From: Phycisphaeraceae bacterium
GTDB lineage: Bacteria > Planctomycetota > Phycisphaerae > Phycisphaerales > Phycisphaeraceae
Length of the DNA stretch: 64,000 nucleotides
NCBI GenBank assembly: GCA_028277745.1
Contig: JANQFR010000002.1
Coordinates: 1 to 64,000 of the forward strand
Direction of reading: 5' to 3'
Shown here: positions 1 through 9,679 of the stretch, one piece after another
Layout: each line of letters starts with the position of its first letter
Numbering within the stretch: position 1 is the first letter of the stretch
The notes under the pieces: model-generated
Database searches by the model: none
What the model was told of the DNA's origin: nothing
What the model saw: only the letters and a program-made list of their open reading frames with translations
Program-made: the position numbers and the translations under genes

Positions 1-216
1 AACGTCACCTCTGGGGGCCGCGGTTCTCCAACACCCTGACCGGCAGCGTCAACGACTCGCAGGTCAGCCCGCCGTAGGGCAGGCGTTGGGTCACGGTGAA
101 GTCGTTCACCAGCCGGCCGACGGTCTGGCGTTCGCCGCCTTCGAGCGGGCTGACCTGCGAGTCGTTGACGCTGCCGGTCAGGGTGTTGAAGAACCGCGGC
201 CCCCAGAGGTGACGTT
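1..216. repeat. 72-bp inverted repeat (fold-back) at the left edge
   Basis: Bases 1-72 are the reverse complement of 145-216 at 71 of 72 positions; the only mismatch is 28 versus 189. The 72 bases between the arms (73-144) are unique. The arms lie inside a protein-coding gene, where such a structure is not expected. A fold-back at the very edge of the sequence is most simply a chimeric read or assembly artefact at a contig end. A real inversion or duplication cannot be excluded from the sequence alone. Confidence 0.9.
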
Positions 217-655
217 CGACGATGAGCGCCAGTGTGACGAGGTAGAGGTCTTCTTTCTGGTTGCGGTACTCGGGGCTGTTCTCGAGGGCATAATCGAGGA
301 TGCCGACGAGATCGAGGCGGACGGGCGGCCCCTGATCGTCGATGCCGTAGTCGCGGCCGCGTTCGAGGATCTCGTCCGCACTGACGGGGGCGGCCGCGGT
401 CGCGGGCAGTTGGGAGGCGGTGGGGTTGTCGGTGGGCGGGTCCTCGTCGTAGACCGCCTTGGGCGGTGGGGGAGGCAGGTCCGGCCGCGTGAGGTCGAGG
501 TCCGAGACACCGGCCTCGCCCAGCACGAGCTGCTGGCGCTGACGGATCATTTCCGCCGCTTGGTCATCAAGTGCGTCCAGTGGGCCGCGGGCGCATCCGG
601 ACGCGATCGACAGCGCCGCCGCACCGACGGTCAGCAAGGCCAGGGCCCATCGCAT
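73..655 (-). CDS. TolC-family outer-membrane efflux lipoprotein, N-terminal part
   Basis: The start at 655 gives a lipoprotein signal peptide with lipobox ASGC, Cys21. A Pro-rich linker follows (about residues 55-90). From about residue 110 comes the usual opening of a TolC/OMF repeat (LDLVGILDYALENSPEYRNQ), then a stretch describing an alpha-barrel helix and first beta-strand (TVTQRLPYGG). OMF proteins form the outer-membrane channel of tripartite exporters. The reading frame stays open to a stop at 5-7, but everything beyond about residue 194 is translated from the fold-back copy and is not trustworthy. The real protein should be several hundred residues longer. No partner pump genes are visible. 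Confidence 0.7.
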
Positions 656-752
656 CCGGGTAGTTTACCGGATGTTGGAGCCGGATTGCAGCCTCCGCCG
701 TCCCAGCCTATGGTTGCTTTCCCCAATGACCGCCTTTTAACCGGAGATTTTG

Positions 753-3569
753 ATGGCAACGGTGAGCTACGACGGCCAATCGTTCCTCCTTGACGGCAGA
801 CGGGTCTGGCTGGTCAGCGGCGCGATCCACTACCCTCGGACGCCCCGGGACCTGTGGCGGAGCCGGATCCGGGCGGCCAAGCAGGCGGGGCTCAACTGCA
901 TCGAGACCTACGTGTTCTGGAACCTGCACGAGCCGCAGCCGGGGCGGTTCGACTTCGAGGGGGAGAAGGACCTGCGTCATTTTGTCGAGCTGATCGCCGA
1001 GGAGGGGATGTTCTGCATCCTCCGGCCGGGGCCGTATGTGTGCAGCGAGTGGGACATGGGGGGGCTGCCGGCGTGGCTCAAACGGATGAAGCACCCCAAG
1101 ACCGGCGAGCCGGTCGAGGTGAAACTGCGTCAGTCGGACCCGCTGTTCCTGGAAACGGCGTCGCGCTACATCACCGCGGTGATGCAGCAGGTCCGGGACC
1201 TGCAGGTCACCTCACCGATCGAGGGCCTGCCACGGCCGGCCCGGCCGGGCAACGCCCCGGGCGCGGCGGCGGGGGGGTTCACGCCGGGTCAGACCGGCGG
1301 CGGACCGATCCTGATGATGCAGGCCGAGAACGAATGGTTCTGCGCCAACCCCGACGAGGCCGACGCCTACCTCCGCGAAACCGTGCGCTGGCTCCGCGAA
1401 GGCGGCTGCACCGTCCCGATCAACAACTGCAACAACCTCTGGCAGCGCATGGACGGGACGATCGACTGCTGGAACGGCTCGCAACACCTCGCGGAGCACA
1501 TGCGTCAACTCGCGGTGCTCCAGCCCAACGCGCCGCGCCTCGTGACCGAGTACTGGCCCGGCTGGTTCGATCAATGGGGCGGCAAGCACGCCGACACCGT
1601 CGACGCCGGCAAGCACCTCTACCGCATGGCCGGCCAGCTCGCCGTCGGCAGCCAGTACAACATCTACATGTTCCACGGCGGCACCAACTTCGCCTTCTGG
1701 GGCGGGCGCACCGTCAACGGCCTCGATTGCTTCATGACCACGAGCTACGACTACGACGCGCCGCTGCTCGAAGCGGGCGGGCGCGGCGAGAAGTACCTGG
1801 CCACCAAACGCATCAGCACGTTCGCCAGCCAATTCGGCGCGATCTTCGCCCATCTCAAGCCCGACGAGCCCCACGCCGCCTGCAGCCTCAACGAAGCCAA
1901 TCACCCGCTGAGCGTCATTCACCAGCGCGGCAGCCAGGGCGACGTGGTCTTTCTCCTGAAAACCCAGAGCGACAAGACCCGGCAGGTCGACCTGATGCTG
2001 CCCGACGGCGTCACGCTGCCGGTCCCGCTCGACGGCGACCGCGCAGCCTGGCTGCTGCTCGACGCCAACCTCACCGGCGTCGCGACGCTCAACTACACCA
2101 ACCTGCGGCCGTGGGCCTTCGTCGACCGGAAGATGCTGGTCCTGTTCGGCCCCGCCGGCGCCGAGGGGGTGGTGTGCATCGATGATCAGCCGACCCAGGT
2201 CAAGGTCCCGGCGGGCAAGACGCCGCACGTCCATCACCAGGGCCCGGTCACCGTGGTCGTGCTCAACCGCGCAATGGTCGACGCGGCGTACCCGTGCGAA
2301 CACGGGCTCGCCGTCGGCGCCGCAGGCGTCGATGACGAGGGCCAGCCCCTGCCCGTCAAGGGGAGCACGCTGACGCGGATCGATCTGGACGGAAACATCA
2401 CCAAACCCAAGGCCTCGCCGCGCCAGCGTCCGGCGGCGCCGCGCCTCGGCTCGTGGCGGATCGCCGAGCTGCCCGACCTGCTCGACGGCTCCAGCGACGC
2501 GTTCCAGCCGATCGACGGCCCCGCGTCCCTGGAAACCCTCGGGCAGGACTACGGCTACGGCTGGTACCGCTTCAACGTCAGCCAGGTCCAGGCCGAACGC
2601 CTGTTCATCCCCGAGTCCGGCGACCGTCTGCACCTCTACAGCGACGGCAAGCTGCAGACGATCGTGGGCCTGGGCGCCGGCGCCGAGTTCCATCCTGTCA
2701 AAGCGGCGCTCAACGGCGAAGCCGTCGTGCTCGCGGACAACCTGGGTCGGTTCAATTACGGCCAATATGTCGGCCGGGACATCAAGGGCCTGGCGGGTCA
2801 CCTGTTCAACGTCTCGCCGGTGAAGCTGCCCAAGGCAAGGATTGTGCCGGGCCGGGCGCCCGACCCGTTCGAGCTGGAAGGCTACGTGACGCACCGGCGC
2901 AAGGGAGATCGCCCGCCCGCCGACGCGCTGGTCTGGGAGGTCAAGCCCGCCGGCCGCAAGCCGATGGTCTTCGAGTTCGACGGCTTCCCCCTCGACGCGG
3001 TGGTCCTCATCAACGGCCAGCCCATCGCCCTCTACGCCCACGCCAACAACGTCGGCTCGCTCCGCCTCGTGCTCACCCCCGGCGAGCGGGGCTTCACCGG
3101 CGGCAAGAACGAGCTGTGCGTCGCCCTTTATCAGCCGTTCGACAAATCGATCAAGCTCGACAAGACAATCAAGCTCTATCAGGCCGCCGACGTCCTGACC
3201 GGCAAGTCCAACTGGGCCTTCGCCAAGTGGACGACTCCCCCCGACGAGGCGTTCCGCGAGGCGCCCAAGACCACGCCCGCCCGCCCGTCGTGGTACCGCG
3301 GCACGTTCACCGTCGCCGACCGGTCCGTCCCGCTCTGGCTCGAGCCCCGCGGCATGAGCAAGGGCCAGCTCCACCTCAACGGCCATGACCTGGGCCGGTA
3401 CTGGGTCGCCACCGCCAACGGCAAGGCCGTCGGCCCCCAGAAACACTGGTACCTGCCCGAGCCCTGGCTCAAGGACGGCGACAACGAGCTGACGCTTTTT
3501 GACGAGCACGGCAAACACCCCGCCAAGTGTCGGCTGCTCTATAACCCGATGGGGCCGCACCACACATGA
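753..3569 (+). CDS. GH35-family beta-galactosidase-like glycosidase
   Basis: This 938-residue protein begins with a clear GH35 TIM barrel (about residues 5-330). It has WLVSGAIHYPR, GLNCIETYVFWNLHEP and RPGPYVCSEWDMGGLP. The acid/base is the second Glu of QAENEW (about 194) and the nucleophile is the Glu of TEYWPGWFDQWG (about 266). The long C-terminal part looks like the beta-sandwich domains of the family. A Gly/Ala-rich insert at about 160-185 sits just before the acid/base strand. The ATG at 753 is preferred over the TTG at 750 because GGAG lies at 743-746. No signal peptide is seen, so it may act on imported galactosides in the cytoplasm. Its stop overlaps the next start (ATGA). Confidence 0.9.
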   Translation: MATVSYDGQSFLLDGRRVWLVSGAIHYPRTPRDLWRSRIRAAKQAGLNCIETYVFWNLHEPQPGRFDFEGEKDLRHFVELIAEEGMFCILRPGPYVCSEWDMGGLPAWLKRMKHPKTGEPVEVKLRQSDPLFLETASRYITAVMQQVRDLQVTSPIEGLPRPARPGNAPGAAAGGFTPGQTGGGPILMMQAENEWFCANPDEADAYLRETVRWLREGGCTVPINNCNNLWQRMDGTIDCWNGSQHLAEHMRQLAVLQPNAPRLVTEYWPGWFDQWGGKHADTVDAGKHLYRMAGQLAVGSQYNIYMFHGGTNFAFWGGRTVNGLDCFMTTSYDYDAPLLEAGGRGEKYLATKRISTFASQFGAIFAHLKPDEPHAACSLNEANHPLSVIHQRGSQGDVVFLLKTQSDKTRQVDLMLPDGVTLPVPLDGDRAAWLLLDANLTGVATLNYTNLRPWAFVDRKMLVLFGPAGAEGVVCIDDQPTQVKVPAGKTPHVHHQGPVTVVVLNRAMVDAAYPCEHGLAVGAAGVDDEGQPLPVKGSTLTRIDLDGNITKPKASPRQRPAAPRLGSWRIAELPDLLDGSSDAFQPIDGPASLETLGQDYGYGWYRFNVSQVQAERLFIPESGDRLHLYSDGKLQTIVGLGAGAEFHPVKAALNGEAVVLADNLGRFNYGQYVGRDIKGLAGHLFNVSPVKLPKARIVPGRAPDPFELEGYVTHRRKGDRPPADALVWEVKPAGRKPMVFEFDGFPLDAVVLINGQPIALYAHANNVGSLRLVLTPGERGFTGGKNELCVALYQPFDKSIKLDKTIKLYQAADVLTGKSNWAFAKWTTPPDEAFREAPKTTPARPSWYRGTFTVADRSVPLWLEPRGMSKGQLHLNGHDLGRYWVATANGKAVGPQKHWYLPEPWLKDGDNELTLFDEHGKHPAKCRLLYNPMGPHHT

Positions 3570-4078
3570 GCACGTCCACCGACGAGCACCGCGCCGCGGC
3601 CCGCGGCCAGTCCGCCGCGTGCGTGGTGCTGACCGTCAGCGACACCCGCACCGAGGCCGATGACCGGGGCGGCGCCCTGATCCGGCAACGGCTCACCGAC
3701 GCCGGCCACACGGTCGCCGATCACCGCATCGTCCGCGACGATCCCGACGCCGTCGCCGGCCAGTTGCAGGCCTGGCTCGACGGGCTGCGGCCCGACGCCG
3801 TGCTGACCACCGGCGGCACGGGCATCGCGGCGCGCGACACCACGGTCGAGGTCGCCCGCCGGTTCATCACCAAGGAGCTCGAAGGCTTCGGCGAGCTGTT
3901 CCGCATGCTCAGCTGGCAGGAGGTCGGCCCCGCGGCCATGCTCTCCCGCGCCGTCGCCGGCCTCGCGGGCGACGCCCTGCTGTTCTGCATGCCCGGCTCC
4001 ACCAACGCCGTCGACCTGGCGATGACCCGACTCATCATCCCCGAGCTGCCGCACCTGATCTGGGAGCGGAAACGGTAG
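3566..4078 (+). CDS. moaB: MoaB/MogA-type molybdopterin biosynthesis protein
   Basis: This 170-residue protein is the size of MoaB/MogA. These proteins bind molybdopterin and, in the MogA sense, adenylylate it before molybdenum insertion. Motifs visible are VVLTVSDTRTEADDRGG at the N-terminus, the substrate-binding TTGGTGIAARDTTVE in the middle, and MPGSTNAVDLAM near the end. It overlaps the GH35 gene by 4 bp, so the two are probably co-transcribed although no functional link is evident. The sequence does not separate MoaB from MogA with certainty. Confidence 0.85.
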   Translation: MSTSTDEHRAAARGQSAACVVLTVSDTRTEADDRGGALIRQRLTDAGHTVADHRIVRDDPDAVAGQLQAWLDGLRPDAVLTTGGTGIAARDTTVEVARRFITKELEGFGELFRMLSWQEVGPAAMLSRAVAGLAGDALLFCMPGSTNAVDLAMTRLIIPELPHLIWERKR

Positions 4079-4082
4079 AACG

Positions 4083-4706
4083 ATGGATCCGGCCCACCGA
4101 AAGCCGATGCGTTGCCCTTCCTGCCGCGGGGCGGTGGGGGAGGCGGACCGGTTCTGCCGGCACTGCGGCCGGCCGCTGACCGACCGCCGGCCGCGGTCGC
4201 CGGGGCGGAGGTCGAAGAAAACCGCGACCGGATTGACAGTGCTGGCGTGGCTGACGGTCGCGATCACCACGTTGTTAATCATCGCGGTTGACGTGGAAGT
4301 GATCGTCGGGGCAGGGCCGCTTCTCGTGCTGCTGGCGTTGGCCATGCTCGTGACAGGCGTCGTGTTGCGGTCGCGTCGCGTCATGATTCTTGCGGTCGCG
4401 CACATCGCGGTTTGCGTAGGCGTTTTTTTGATGATCGAGATCATGAGACTCGGGCCGCACAACGCCGGGACGCCGTGCGGGATCGTGGGCGTTGTCTGGA
4501 CCGTGCTGGCGTTGCCGTGGACGCTGTGGGTTTTCTTGCTCCGCCTGCCCGCCCGCAACCCTTGGGAGTGCGTCAAGTGCGGATACCTGCTGGTCGGGCT
4601 CGACTCGACCCGCTGCCCCGAATGCGGCGCCCCGTTCACCCCGCCCGATTCTGCGACATCCCCGCCCCCGAACCTCAAACCCGATGCGGGCCCGGCACTA
4701 CCATAG
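4083..4706 (+). CDS. membrane protein with N- and C-terminal zinc ribbons (copy 1)
   Basis: The 207 residues read as zinc ribbon, membrane core, zinc ribbon. CPSC...CRHCG occupies about residues 11-32. Hydrophobic segments fall at about 50-72, 77-97, 100-120 and 130-155. A second ribbon, CVKCGYLLVGLDS...CPECG, is at about 162-183. Both Cys-rich ends should lie on the same, cytoplasmic side if there are four passes. It starts 5 bp after moaB. The next gene is a paralogue with the same plan. I do not recognise a function; the C-terminal ribbon resembles the CGYNLR ribbon of four other proteins in this window. Confidence 0.75.
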   Translation: MDPAHRKPMRCPSCRGAVGEADRFCRHCGRPLTDRRPRSPGRRSKKTATGLTVLAWLTVAITTLLIIAVDVEVIVGAGPLLVLLALAMLVTGVVLRSRRVMILAVAHIAVCVGVFLMIEIMRLGPHNAGTPCGIVGVVWTVLALPWTLWVFLLRLPARNPWECVKCGYLLVGLDSTRCPECGAPFTPPDSATSPPPNLKPDAGPALP

Positions 4707-4768
4707 ACGGCAATCTCAGCCTGTTGACGGCGCCTTGCGTTCAACAAGCTGAACGACCGGGATGAACG

Positions 4769-5380
4769 ATGCCTCAAGCCATGCGTCGTGAAAAGCTCAA
4801 GCCTTGCCCCTCGTGCCGCGGCGCCGTGGCGGAGCCCGACCTGTTCTGCAGGCACTGCGGAGAGGCGCTGACTAGCCAGCGGCGGCGATGGTCGGGGCGG
4901 GACTGGAAGCACGCGGCGCTGGCGTTGGCGCAGCTGGCGTGGCTGACCGTGGTGTTGACGACGTTCCTGACGGTTTTCTACAGCATGGAAGTGATCGCGG
5001 CGGCGGGACTGATCCTCCTGTTGCTGGCGCTGGCCATGGCCTGGCCGGGCGTCAAGCTGCGGTCACGCCGCGTGACCGGGTTGGCGGTCGGGCACATCGT
5101 GGTGTGTCTGGTGACCTACCTCCTGGTCGTCTTTCTGGGATTCAGACTCGCTACGGTGGTCGGGATCGTCTGGACCACGGCGTCGCTGGTGTGGACGCTG
5201 TCGATTTTCCGGCTGAAACCGCCTAGCCGCAACCCGTGGGAATGCGTCAAGTGCGGCTACCTGCTGGTCGGGCTCGACTCGGACCGCTGCCCCGAGTGCG
5301 GCACGCCGTTTCTGCCGCCCGATCCCAGAAAATCGCCTTCCGGGGACATCAAACCTGCGGCGGGGCCGGCTTTACCCTAA
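4769..5380 (+). CDS. membrane protein with N- and C-terminal zinc ribbons (copy 2)
   Basis: This 203-residue protein is a tandem paralogue of the preceding gene. The N-terminal CPSC...CRHCG ribbon, four hydrophobic segments and the C-terminal ribbon NPWECVKCGYLLVGLDS...CPECG are kept almost unchanged, while the membrane core has diverged. Both proteins end in a similar Pro-rich tail and AGPALP. The duplication is therefore fairly recent and the ribbons are the constrained parts. Start choice is ATG 4769; an in-frame ATG at 4781 is also possible. Function unknown. Confidence 0.75.
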   Translation: MPQAMRREKLKPCPSCRGAVAEPDLFCRHCGEALTSQRRRWSGRDWKHAALALAQLAWLTVVLTTFLTVFYSMEVIAAAGLILLLLALAMAWPGVKLRSRRVTGLAVGHIVVCLVTYLLVVFLGFRLATVVGIVWTTASLVWTLSIFRLKPPSRNPWECVKCGYLLVGLDSDRCPECGTPFLPPDPRKSPSGDIKPAAGPALP

Positions 5381-5392
5381 AATCACAGAAAT

Positions 5393-5716
5393 ATGACAGA
5401 TGTGACCCCCGCCGCCCAAACCCCGCTGGAAACCGTTGAGCCGATCGGCAAACGGGTCCTGATCCGCAAGGACCAGGACAAGAAGCAAACCAAGTCCGGC
5501 ATCCACCTGCCCGACAAGATCGAGATCCCGACCCTCACCGGCCGGGTCGTGACCGTCTCGGCTGAGGTCGCCGCCGACTCCAACTACCCCATCGAGCAAT
5601 ACGACCGGGTCCTGTTCAACCCCAAGGACGCGATCCCCGTGGATTTCGAGGGCGACAACCGGCTGTTCGTCGTCCCGGTCGAGAACATCGTCGCGGTCTT
5701 CCGCCGCGCCAATTGA
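5393..5716 (+). CDS. GroES-like (Cpn10) co-chaperonin, divergent
   Basis: The 107-residue sequence follows the Cpn10 fold from end to end. It has EPIGKRVLIRK at the N-terminus, a mobile-loop-like stretch with KSGIHLPDK, GRVVTVSAEV, the basic/aromatic YDRVLFNPKDA, and a closing strand FVVPVENIVAVFRR. GroES forms the heptameric lid of GroEL. No groEL is adjacent, and the stretch after GRVVTVSAEV lacks the usual Gly-rich turn, so this is probably a stand-alone paralogue, not the main housekeeping copy. It lies 30 bp upstream of aroA in the same direction. Confidence 0.75.
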   Translation: MTDVTPAAQTPLETVEPIGKRVLIRKDQDKKQTKSGIHLPDKIEIPTLTGRVVTVSAEVAADSNYPIEQYDRVLFNPKDAIPVDFEGDNRLFVVPVENIVAVFRRAN

Positions 5717-5746
5717 ACCGCTCGCGGCCGAGCCTCTGCACCTCCC

Positions 5747-7060
5747 ATGCGCCACTACCCCGACCAGATCGAGATCGAACCGCTCGCCCAGCCGTTTGAC
5801 GCGACCCTGCGCATCCCCGGGTCCAAGAGCCTGACCAACCGGGCGTTCCTGCTCGCCGCCCTGGCCGACGATGAGTCGACCGTCCGCCGCCCGCTGATCG
5901 CCGACGACACCAACCGTATGCTCGACGCGTTGCGCGCGCTGGGGTTCGTCATCGAAGACCAGCGCGACGCGGTCCGGATCGTCGGCCGATCCGGCGCGAT
6001 CCCCGCCCACCAGGCCAAGCTCAACCTGGGCAACGCCGGCACCGCCACGCGCCTCCTCACGGCCGCGTGCTGCCTCGACCACGGCACCTACCTGCTCGAC
6101 GGCGTCGCCCGCATGCGGCAGCGCCCCATCGGCGAACTGGTCGAACCCCTGCGTCAACTCGGCGCCAATATCACCTATTGCGGTCAGAGCGGCTACCCGC
6201 CTCTCCAGATCCACGCCGCCGGGCTCGACGGCGGGTCGATCACGATGAAGCCGACCTTGTCGAGCCAGTTCATCTCCGCCCTGCTCATGGCCGGTCCCTA
6301 CATGGAGCGGGGCCTCACGCTTCACTTCGACGGCCCGGTCACCAGCCGGCCGTACGTCGAACTGACCCTGGGCCTGATGAGCGAGTTCGGCGTCGACGCG
6401 ACGGTCGACGACGCGTTTACGCAGGTCAGCGTCGCCCCGGGCGTTTACTGCGCCGCCGACTACACCGTTGAGCCCGACGCCAGCAGCGCCACCTACGCCC
6501 TGGCCGCCGCCGCCGCCGTGCCCGACTCCCGCGTGGCGATCCCCGACCTGGGCGCCGACAGCCTCCAGGGCGACACCGCGTTCGCCCAGGTCCTGGCCGA
6601 CATGGGCGCGGGCGTCACGGTCGCCGAAGACCACATCGCCGTGCGGCACGCGGGCCCGCTGCGTGGGATCGACGCCGACCTGAACCACATCCCCGACGCG
6701 GCCATGACCGTCGCGGCCCTGGCCGTCCTCGCCGAGGGGCCGACCACGATCCGCAACGTCGGCAACTGGCGCGTCAAGGAGACCGACCGGATGGCCGCGA
6801 TGCACGCCGAGCTGATCAAGCTCGGCGCGGGCGTGGTCGTCGCGGGCGATGACCTGACCATCACCCCGCCCGCCGAGGGCCGGATCAGGCCGGCGACGAT
6901 CGACACCTACGACGACCACCGCATGGCGATGAGCTTCGCGGTCATCGGCCTGGCCCGGCCGGGGATCACCATCAACGACCCGTCCTGCGTCGCCAAGACC
7001 TACCCCGGGTTCTTCGACGACCTCGACGGGCTGCGACAGACGCAGGGGGCCGGCGCATGA
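5747..7060 (+). CDS. aroA: 3-phosphoshikimate 1-carboxyvinyltransferase (EPSP synthase)
   Basis: At 437 residues this is the normal length for AroA, which joins phosphoenolpyruvate to shikimate 3-phosphate in the chorismate pathway. Family motifs are all present: IPGSKSLTNRA at about residue 24, LNLGNAGTATRLL at about 92, RMRQRPI at about 118, RVKETDRM at about 342 and DDHRMAMSFA at about 388. The PEP-binding motif reads NAGTATR. There is no strong ribosome-binding site before the ATG. Its last codons overlap the ABC transporter start by 4 bp. Confidence 0.95.
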   Translation: MRHYPDQIEIEPLAQPFDATLRIPGSKSLTNRAFLLAALADDESTVRRPLIADDTNRMLDALRALGFVIEDQRDAVRIVGRSGAIPAHQAKLNLGNAGTATRLLTAACCLDHGTYLLDGVARMRQRPIGELVEPLRQLGANITYCGQSGYPPLQIHAAGLDGGSITMKPTLSSQFISALLMAGPYMERGLTLHFDGPVTSRPYVELTLGLMSEFGVDATVDDAFTQVSVAPGVYCAADYTVEPDASSATYALAAAAAVPDSRVAIPDLGADSLQGDTAFAQVLADMGAGVTVAEDHIAVRHAGPLRGIDADLNHIPDAAMTVAALAVLAEGPTTIRNVGNWRVKETDRMAAMHAELIKLGAGVVVAGDDLTITPPAEGRIRPATIDTYDDHRMAMSFAVIGLARPGITINDPSCVAKTYPGFFDDLDGLRQTQGAGA

Positions 7061-8901
7061 GCGCGTTCTGGTCGTTCGCGCGCGGCATGGGGCGATACAA
7101 GGGGTTGATCGGGCTGGGCCTCGCCGCCGCCCTGCTCGACGCCACCGCCGCCGGGTCCGGGTTCGCGGCCCTGATCGCGCTGATCAAACAGCTCTTCAGC
7201 GAAACCACCACCGTCCGCCAGCTGGCGCTGGACTGGCTCAACAACGAGACGGTCGTTTCATGGATCGGCCGGCACGAGCACCTGGCCGAGTGGATCCCCG
7301 CGGGCCGGTTCGGCGGGTTCGCGTTTGTGCTGGGCGTGATCCTGATCCTGGCGGTCTTCGGCTCAACGATGCGCTACATCCACCAGATGTGCGCCATTAC
7401 CGTGGGCCTGCGCGTGGTCATGCGGGTGCGCATGCAGGCGTACCACCACCTGGTCCATACGCCGTTCGAGATGCTGGGCGCCCACGGCTCGGCGGACCAC
7501 CTCTCCCGCGTGGTGCGCGACTGCGCGTCGCTAGCCCGCGGGTTCAACGCGCTGATGGCCAAGGCGGTGCGCGACATCCTCATGGGCGCGGTGTTCCTGC
7601 TGATCGCGCTGATCATCAACTGGCAGCTCACCGGCATCTTCCTGATCGGGGCGCCGTTCATTTACCTGGCGATGCGCAAGTTCGCCAAGCGGATCCGCCG
7701 GGCGAGCAAGCGGGCGATGTCGGCCTACGGCGGGATGACCGGCGCGGTGCAGGAGTCCATGCAGGGCATGGCGGTGGTCAAGACCCACAACGCCGAGGGC
7801 TACGAGCGGCGGCGGTTCAACGCGATCAACAAGAAGGTCTACAAGCAGGAGGCCCGGGCCCGCACCGCGCGGGCGATGCAGTCGCCGATCGTGGAGCTGA
7901 TCGCGATGGCCGGGTTCATGATCGTGACGCTGGTCGCGGCGTGGTACGAGTTCCGGCCGGGGGGCAACCCGGCGGACATCGTGTCGGTGCTGCTGATGCT
8001 CGGCGCTGCGGGCGCGTCGTTCAAGCCGCTGGCGAACCTGAACAACGACCTCCAGGAGGCCGCCGCCGCCGCCGAGCGGATCCAGGAGATGCTGCAACTG
8101 CCGGTCGAGACGAACAAGCGCGGCCTCGAGGAGGACCTGCCCGACCTGCCCCGCCACCGCGACGCGGTCACGTTCGAGAACGTCGGCTACGCCTACCCCG
8201 ACGCCGAGCGCGACGCGGTCCGCGGTATCGACCTCGACGTCGAGCACGGCATGACCATCGCCATCGTCGGCCCCAACGGCTCGGGCAAGTCGACGCTGCT
8301 GAACCTGCTGCCCCGGCTGATCGACCCCAAGGCGGGCGTGGTCAGCATCGACGGCGTCGACATCCGCCACGTCAGCCTCCGCAGCCTCCGCCGGCAGATC
8401 GCGGTCGTCACCCAGCAGGCGGTGCTGTTCGAGGGATCGATCGCCGACAACATCGCCTACGGCCGACGGCACGCCTCGCGCGACGACGTCGCCGCCGCCG
8501 CCAAGGCCGCGTTCGCCCACGAGTTCATCGAGCAGTTGCCCGGCGGGTACGACGCGCCGCTCGGCGAGGGCGGGGCCGGCCTGTCGGGCGGGCAGAAGCA
8601 GCGGCTATGCATCGCCCGCGCGATCTTGCGCGACCCGGCCATCCTCATCCTCGACGAGGCCACCAGCCAGGTCGACGCCGACAGCGAGGCCAAGATCAAC
8701 CGCGCCCTCGCCGCGTTCCGCGCCGACCGCACCACGTTCGTCATCGCCCACCGCATGAGCACCGTCGTCAACGCCGACCGCATCGTCGTCATGGTCGACG
8801 GCTCGATCGTCGACCAGGGTACCCATGCCGAGCTGCTGCACCGCTGCCCGACGTATCAGAGCCTGACGCAGACGCAGCTCGGCGGCGACGAGGCCGCATG
8901 A
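7057..8901 (+). CDS. ABC exporter, fused membrane and ATPase domains (MsbA-like)
   Basis: This 614-residue half-transporter has an N-terminal six-helix exporter domain (about residues 1-340) followed by an ATPase domain with Walker [10 protein letters not shown] (about 407), Q-loop [11 protein letters not shown], signature LSGGQKQR (about 509) and Walker [13 protein letters not shown] (about 531). It should work as a homodimer in the cytoplasmic membrane. The layout resembles lipid or drug exporters of the MsbA type; substrate cannot be read from sequence. It overlaps aroA by 4 bp, suggesting translational coupling without an obvious metabolic link. Confidence 0.9.
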   Translation: MSAFWSFARGMGRYKGLIGLGLAAALLDATAAGSGFAALIALIKQLFSETTTVRQLALDWLNNETVVSWIGRHEHLAEWIPAGRFGGFAFVLGVILILAVFGSTMRYIHQMCAITVGLRVVMRVRMQAYHHLVHTPFEMLGAHGSADHLSRVVRDCASLARGFNALMAKAVRDILMGAVFLLIALIINWQLTGIFLIGAPFIYLAMRKFAKRIRRASKRAMSAYGGMTGAVQESMQGMAVVKTHNAEGYERRRFNAINKKVYKQEARARTARAMQSPIVELIAMAGFMIVTLVAAWYEFRPGGNPADIVSVLLMLGAAGASFKPLANLNNDLQEAAAAAERIQEMLQLPVETNKRGLEEDLPDLPRHRDAVTFENVGYAYPDAERDAVRGIDLDVEHGMTIAIVGPNGSGKSTLLNLLPRLIDPKAGVVSIDGVDIRHVSLRSLRRQIAVVTQQAVLFEGSIADNIAYGRRHASRDDVAAAAKAAFAHEFIEQLPGGYDAPLGEGGAGLSGGQKQRLCIARAILRDPAILILDEATSQVDADSEAKINRALAAFRADRTTFVIAHRMSTVVNADRIVVMVDGSIVDQGTHAELLHRCPTYQSLTQTQLGGDEAA

Positions 8902-8920
8902 AGCGGCGTACAATGCGGGC

Positions 8921-9679
8921 ATGAATACCATCCGGGCCTTCAGCCTTATCGAACTGCTCGTGGTGATCGCGATCATCGCCATCCTCATCGGCATCCTGCT
9001 GCCGGCGCTGGGGCGGGCGCGCGATGAGGCGAGGCGGATCACCTGCGCGCAGAACCTGCGACAGATCGGCGTCGCGATCCATGCATACGCCACGGATTCC
9101 GATGGGTCTATACCGCATGATCCCGATAACGCGCTATTCACACCGGCCCGTGGATATTTCGGCGCAACAGTTCCAACCAACGCAATTTATCTGAACGGCA
9201 GCGGAAGGTTAGTCGGACTCGGCCTGACACTTCAAGGTTATGTCGATGATGAACGCATCATGTTCTGCCCCGCCGATGACTCCAACAACCCCGTGGAGGA
9301 GTTGGAAGCCATCGAAACTAAAACGCGGTCGGCTTCGTCCTCGTATTACTACCGCCAACTCATTGATGATACACGCCCGCGCATCGATGACTTAGGCAAA
9401 TCCATCGATGACTTGACGGCGACAGCGCTCGCCATGGACGCCAACTCGCTTATTACGCTTTTTCCAGACGGATTCAACACCAACCACCAGAATCAGGTGG
9501 TCAACGTCGTCTACACCGACGGCCACGTGGACACCTACGCCAACAGTTCCGACCTCGAAGACGGTGTATTTAGCGTTCGTAATCAGGACGTATCGGACTT
9601 CATCACGCGCCTCCGCCAGATCTTCATCAACGCCGATTTCGGCCTCGTCGGCGAGCCCGAGGACGCGCCGCAGTTGTAA
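8921..9679 (+). CDS. pseudopilin-like protein with prepilin N-terminal methylation motif
   Basis: The 252-residue protein begins [22 protein letters not shown], a type IV prepilin leader cleaved before Phe and followed by the long hydrophobic helix. The helix continues into [27 protein letters not shown], typical of the large pilin-like family of Planctomycetota, and near the C-terminus the [10 protein letters not shown] motif is present. Such proteins are numerous in the phylum and their role is not settled; surface or pseudopilus location is inferred. It starts 19 bp after the ABC gene. The local sequence is less GC-rich than its neighbours. Confidence 0.85.
   Translation: MNTIRAFSLIELLVVIAIIAILIGILLPALGRARDEARRITCAQNLRQIGVAIHAYATDSDGSIPHDPDNALFTPARGYFGATVPTNAIYLNGSGRLVGLGLTLQGYVDDERIMFCPADDSNNPVEELEAIETKTRSASSSYYYRQLIDDTRPRIDDLGKSIDDLTATALAMDANSLITLFPDGFNTNHQNQVVNVVYTDGHVDTYANSSDLEDGVFSVRNQDVSDFITRLRQIFINADFGLVGEPEDAPQL

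Noticed and set aside
1212..3563. 783-codon open frame on the minus strand inside the GH35 gene
   Set aside because: It is the antisense shadow of a strongly supported GH35 protein; long antisense frames are expected at this GC content and the translation shows no domain.
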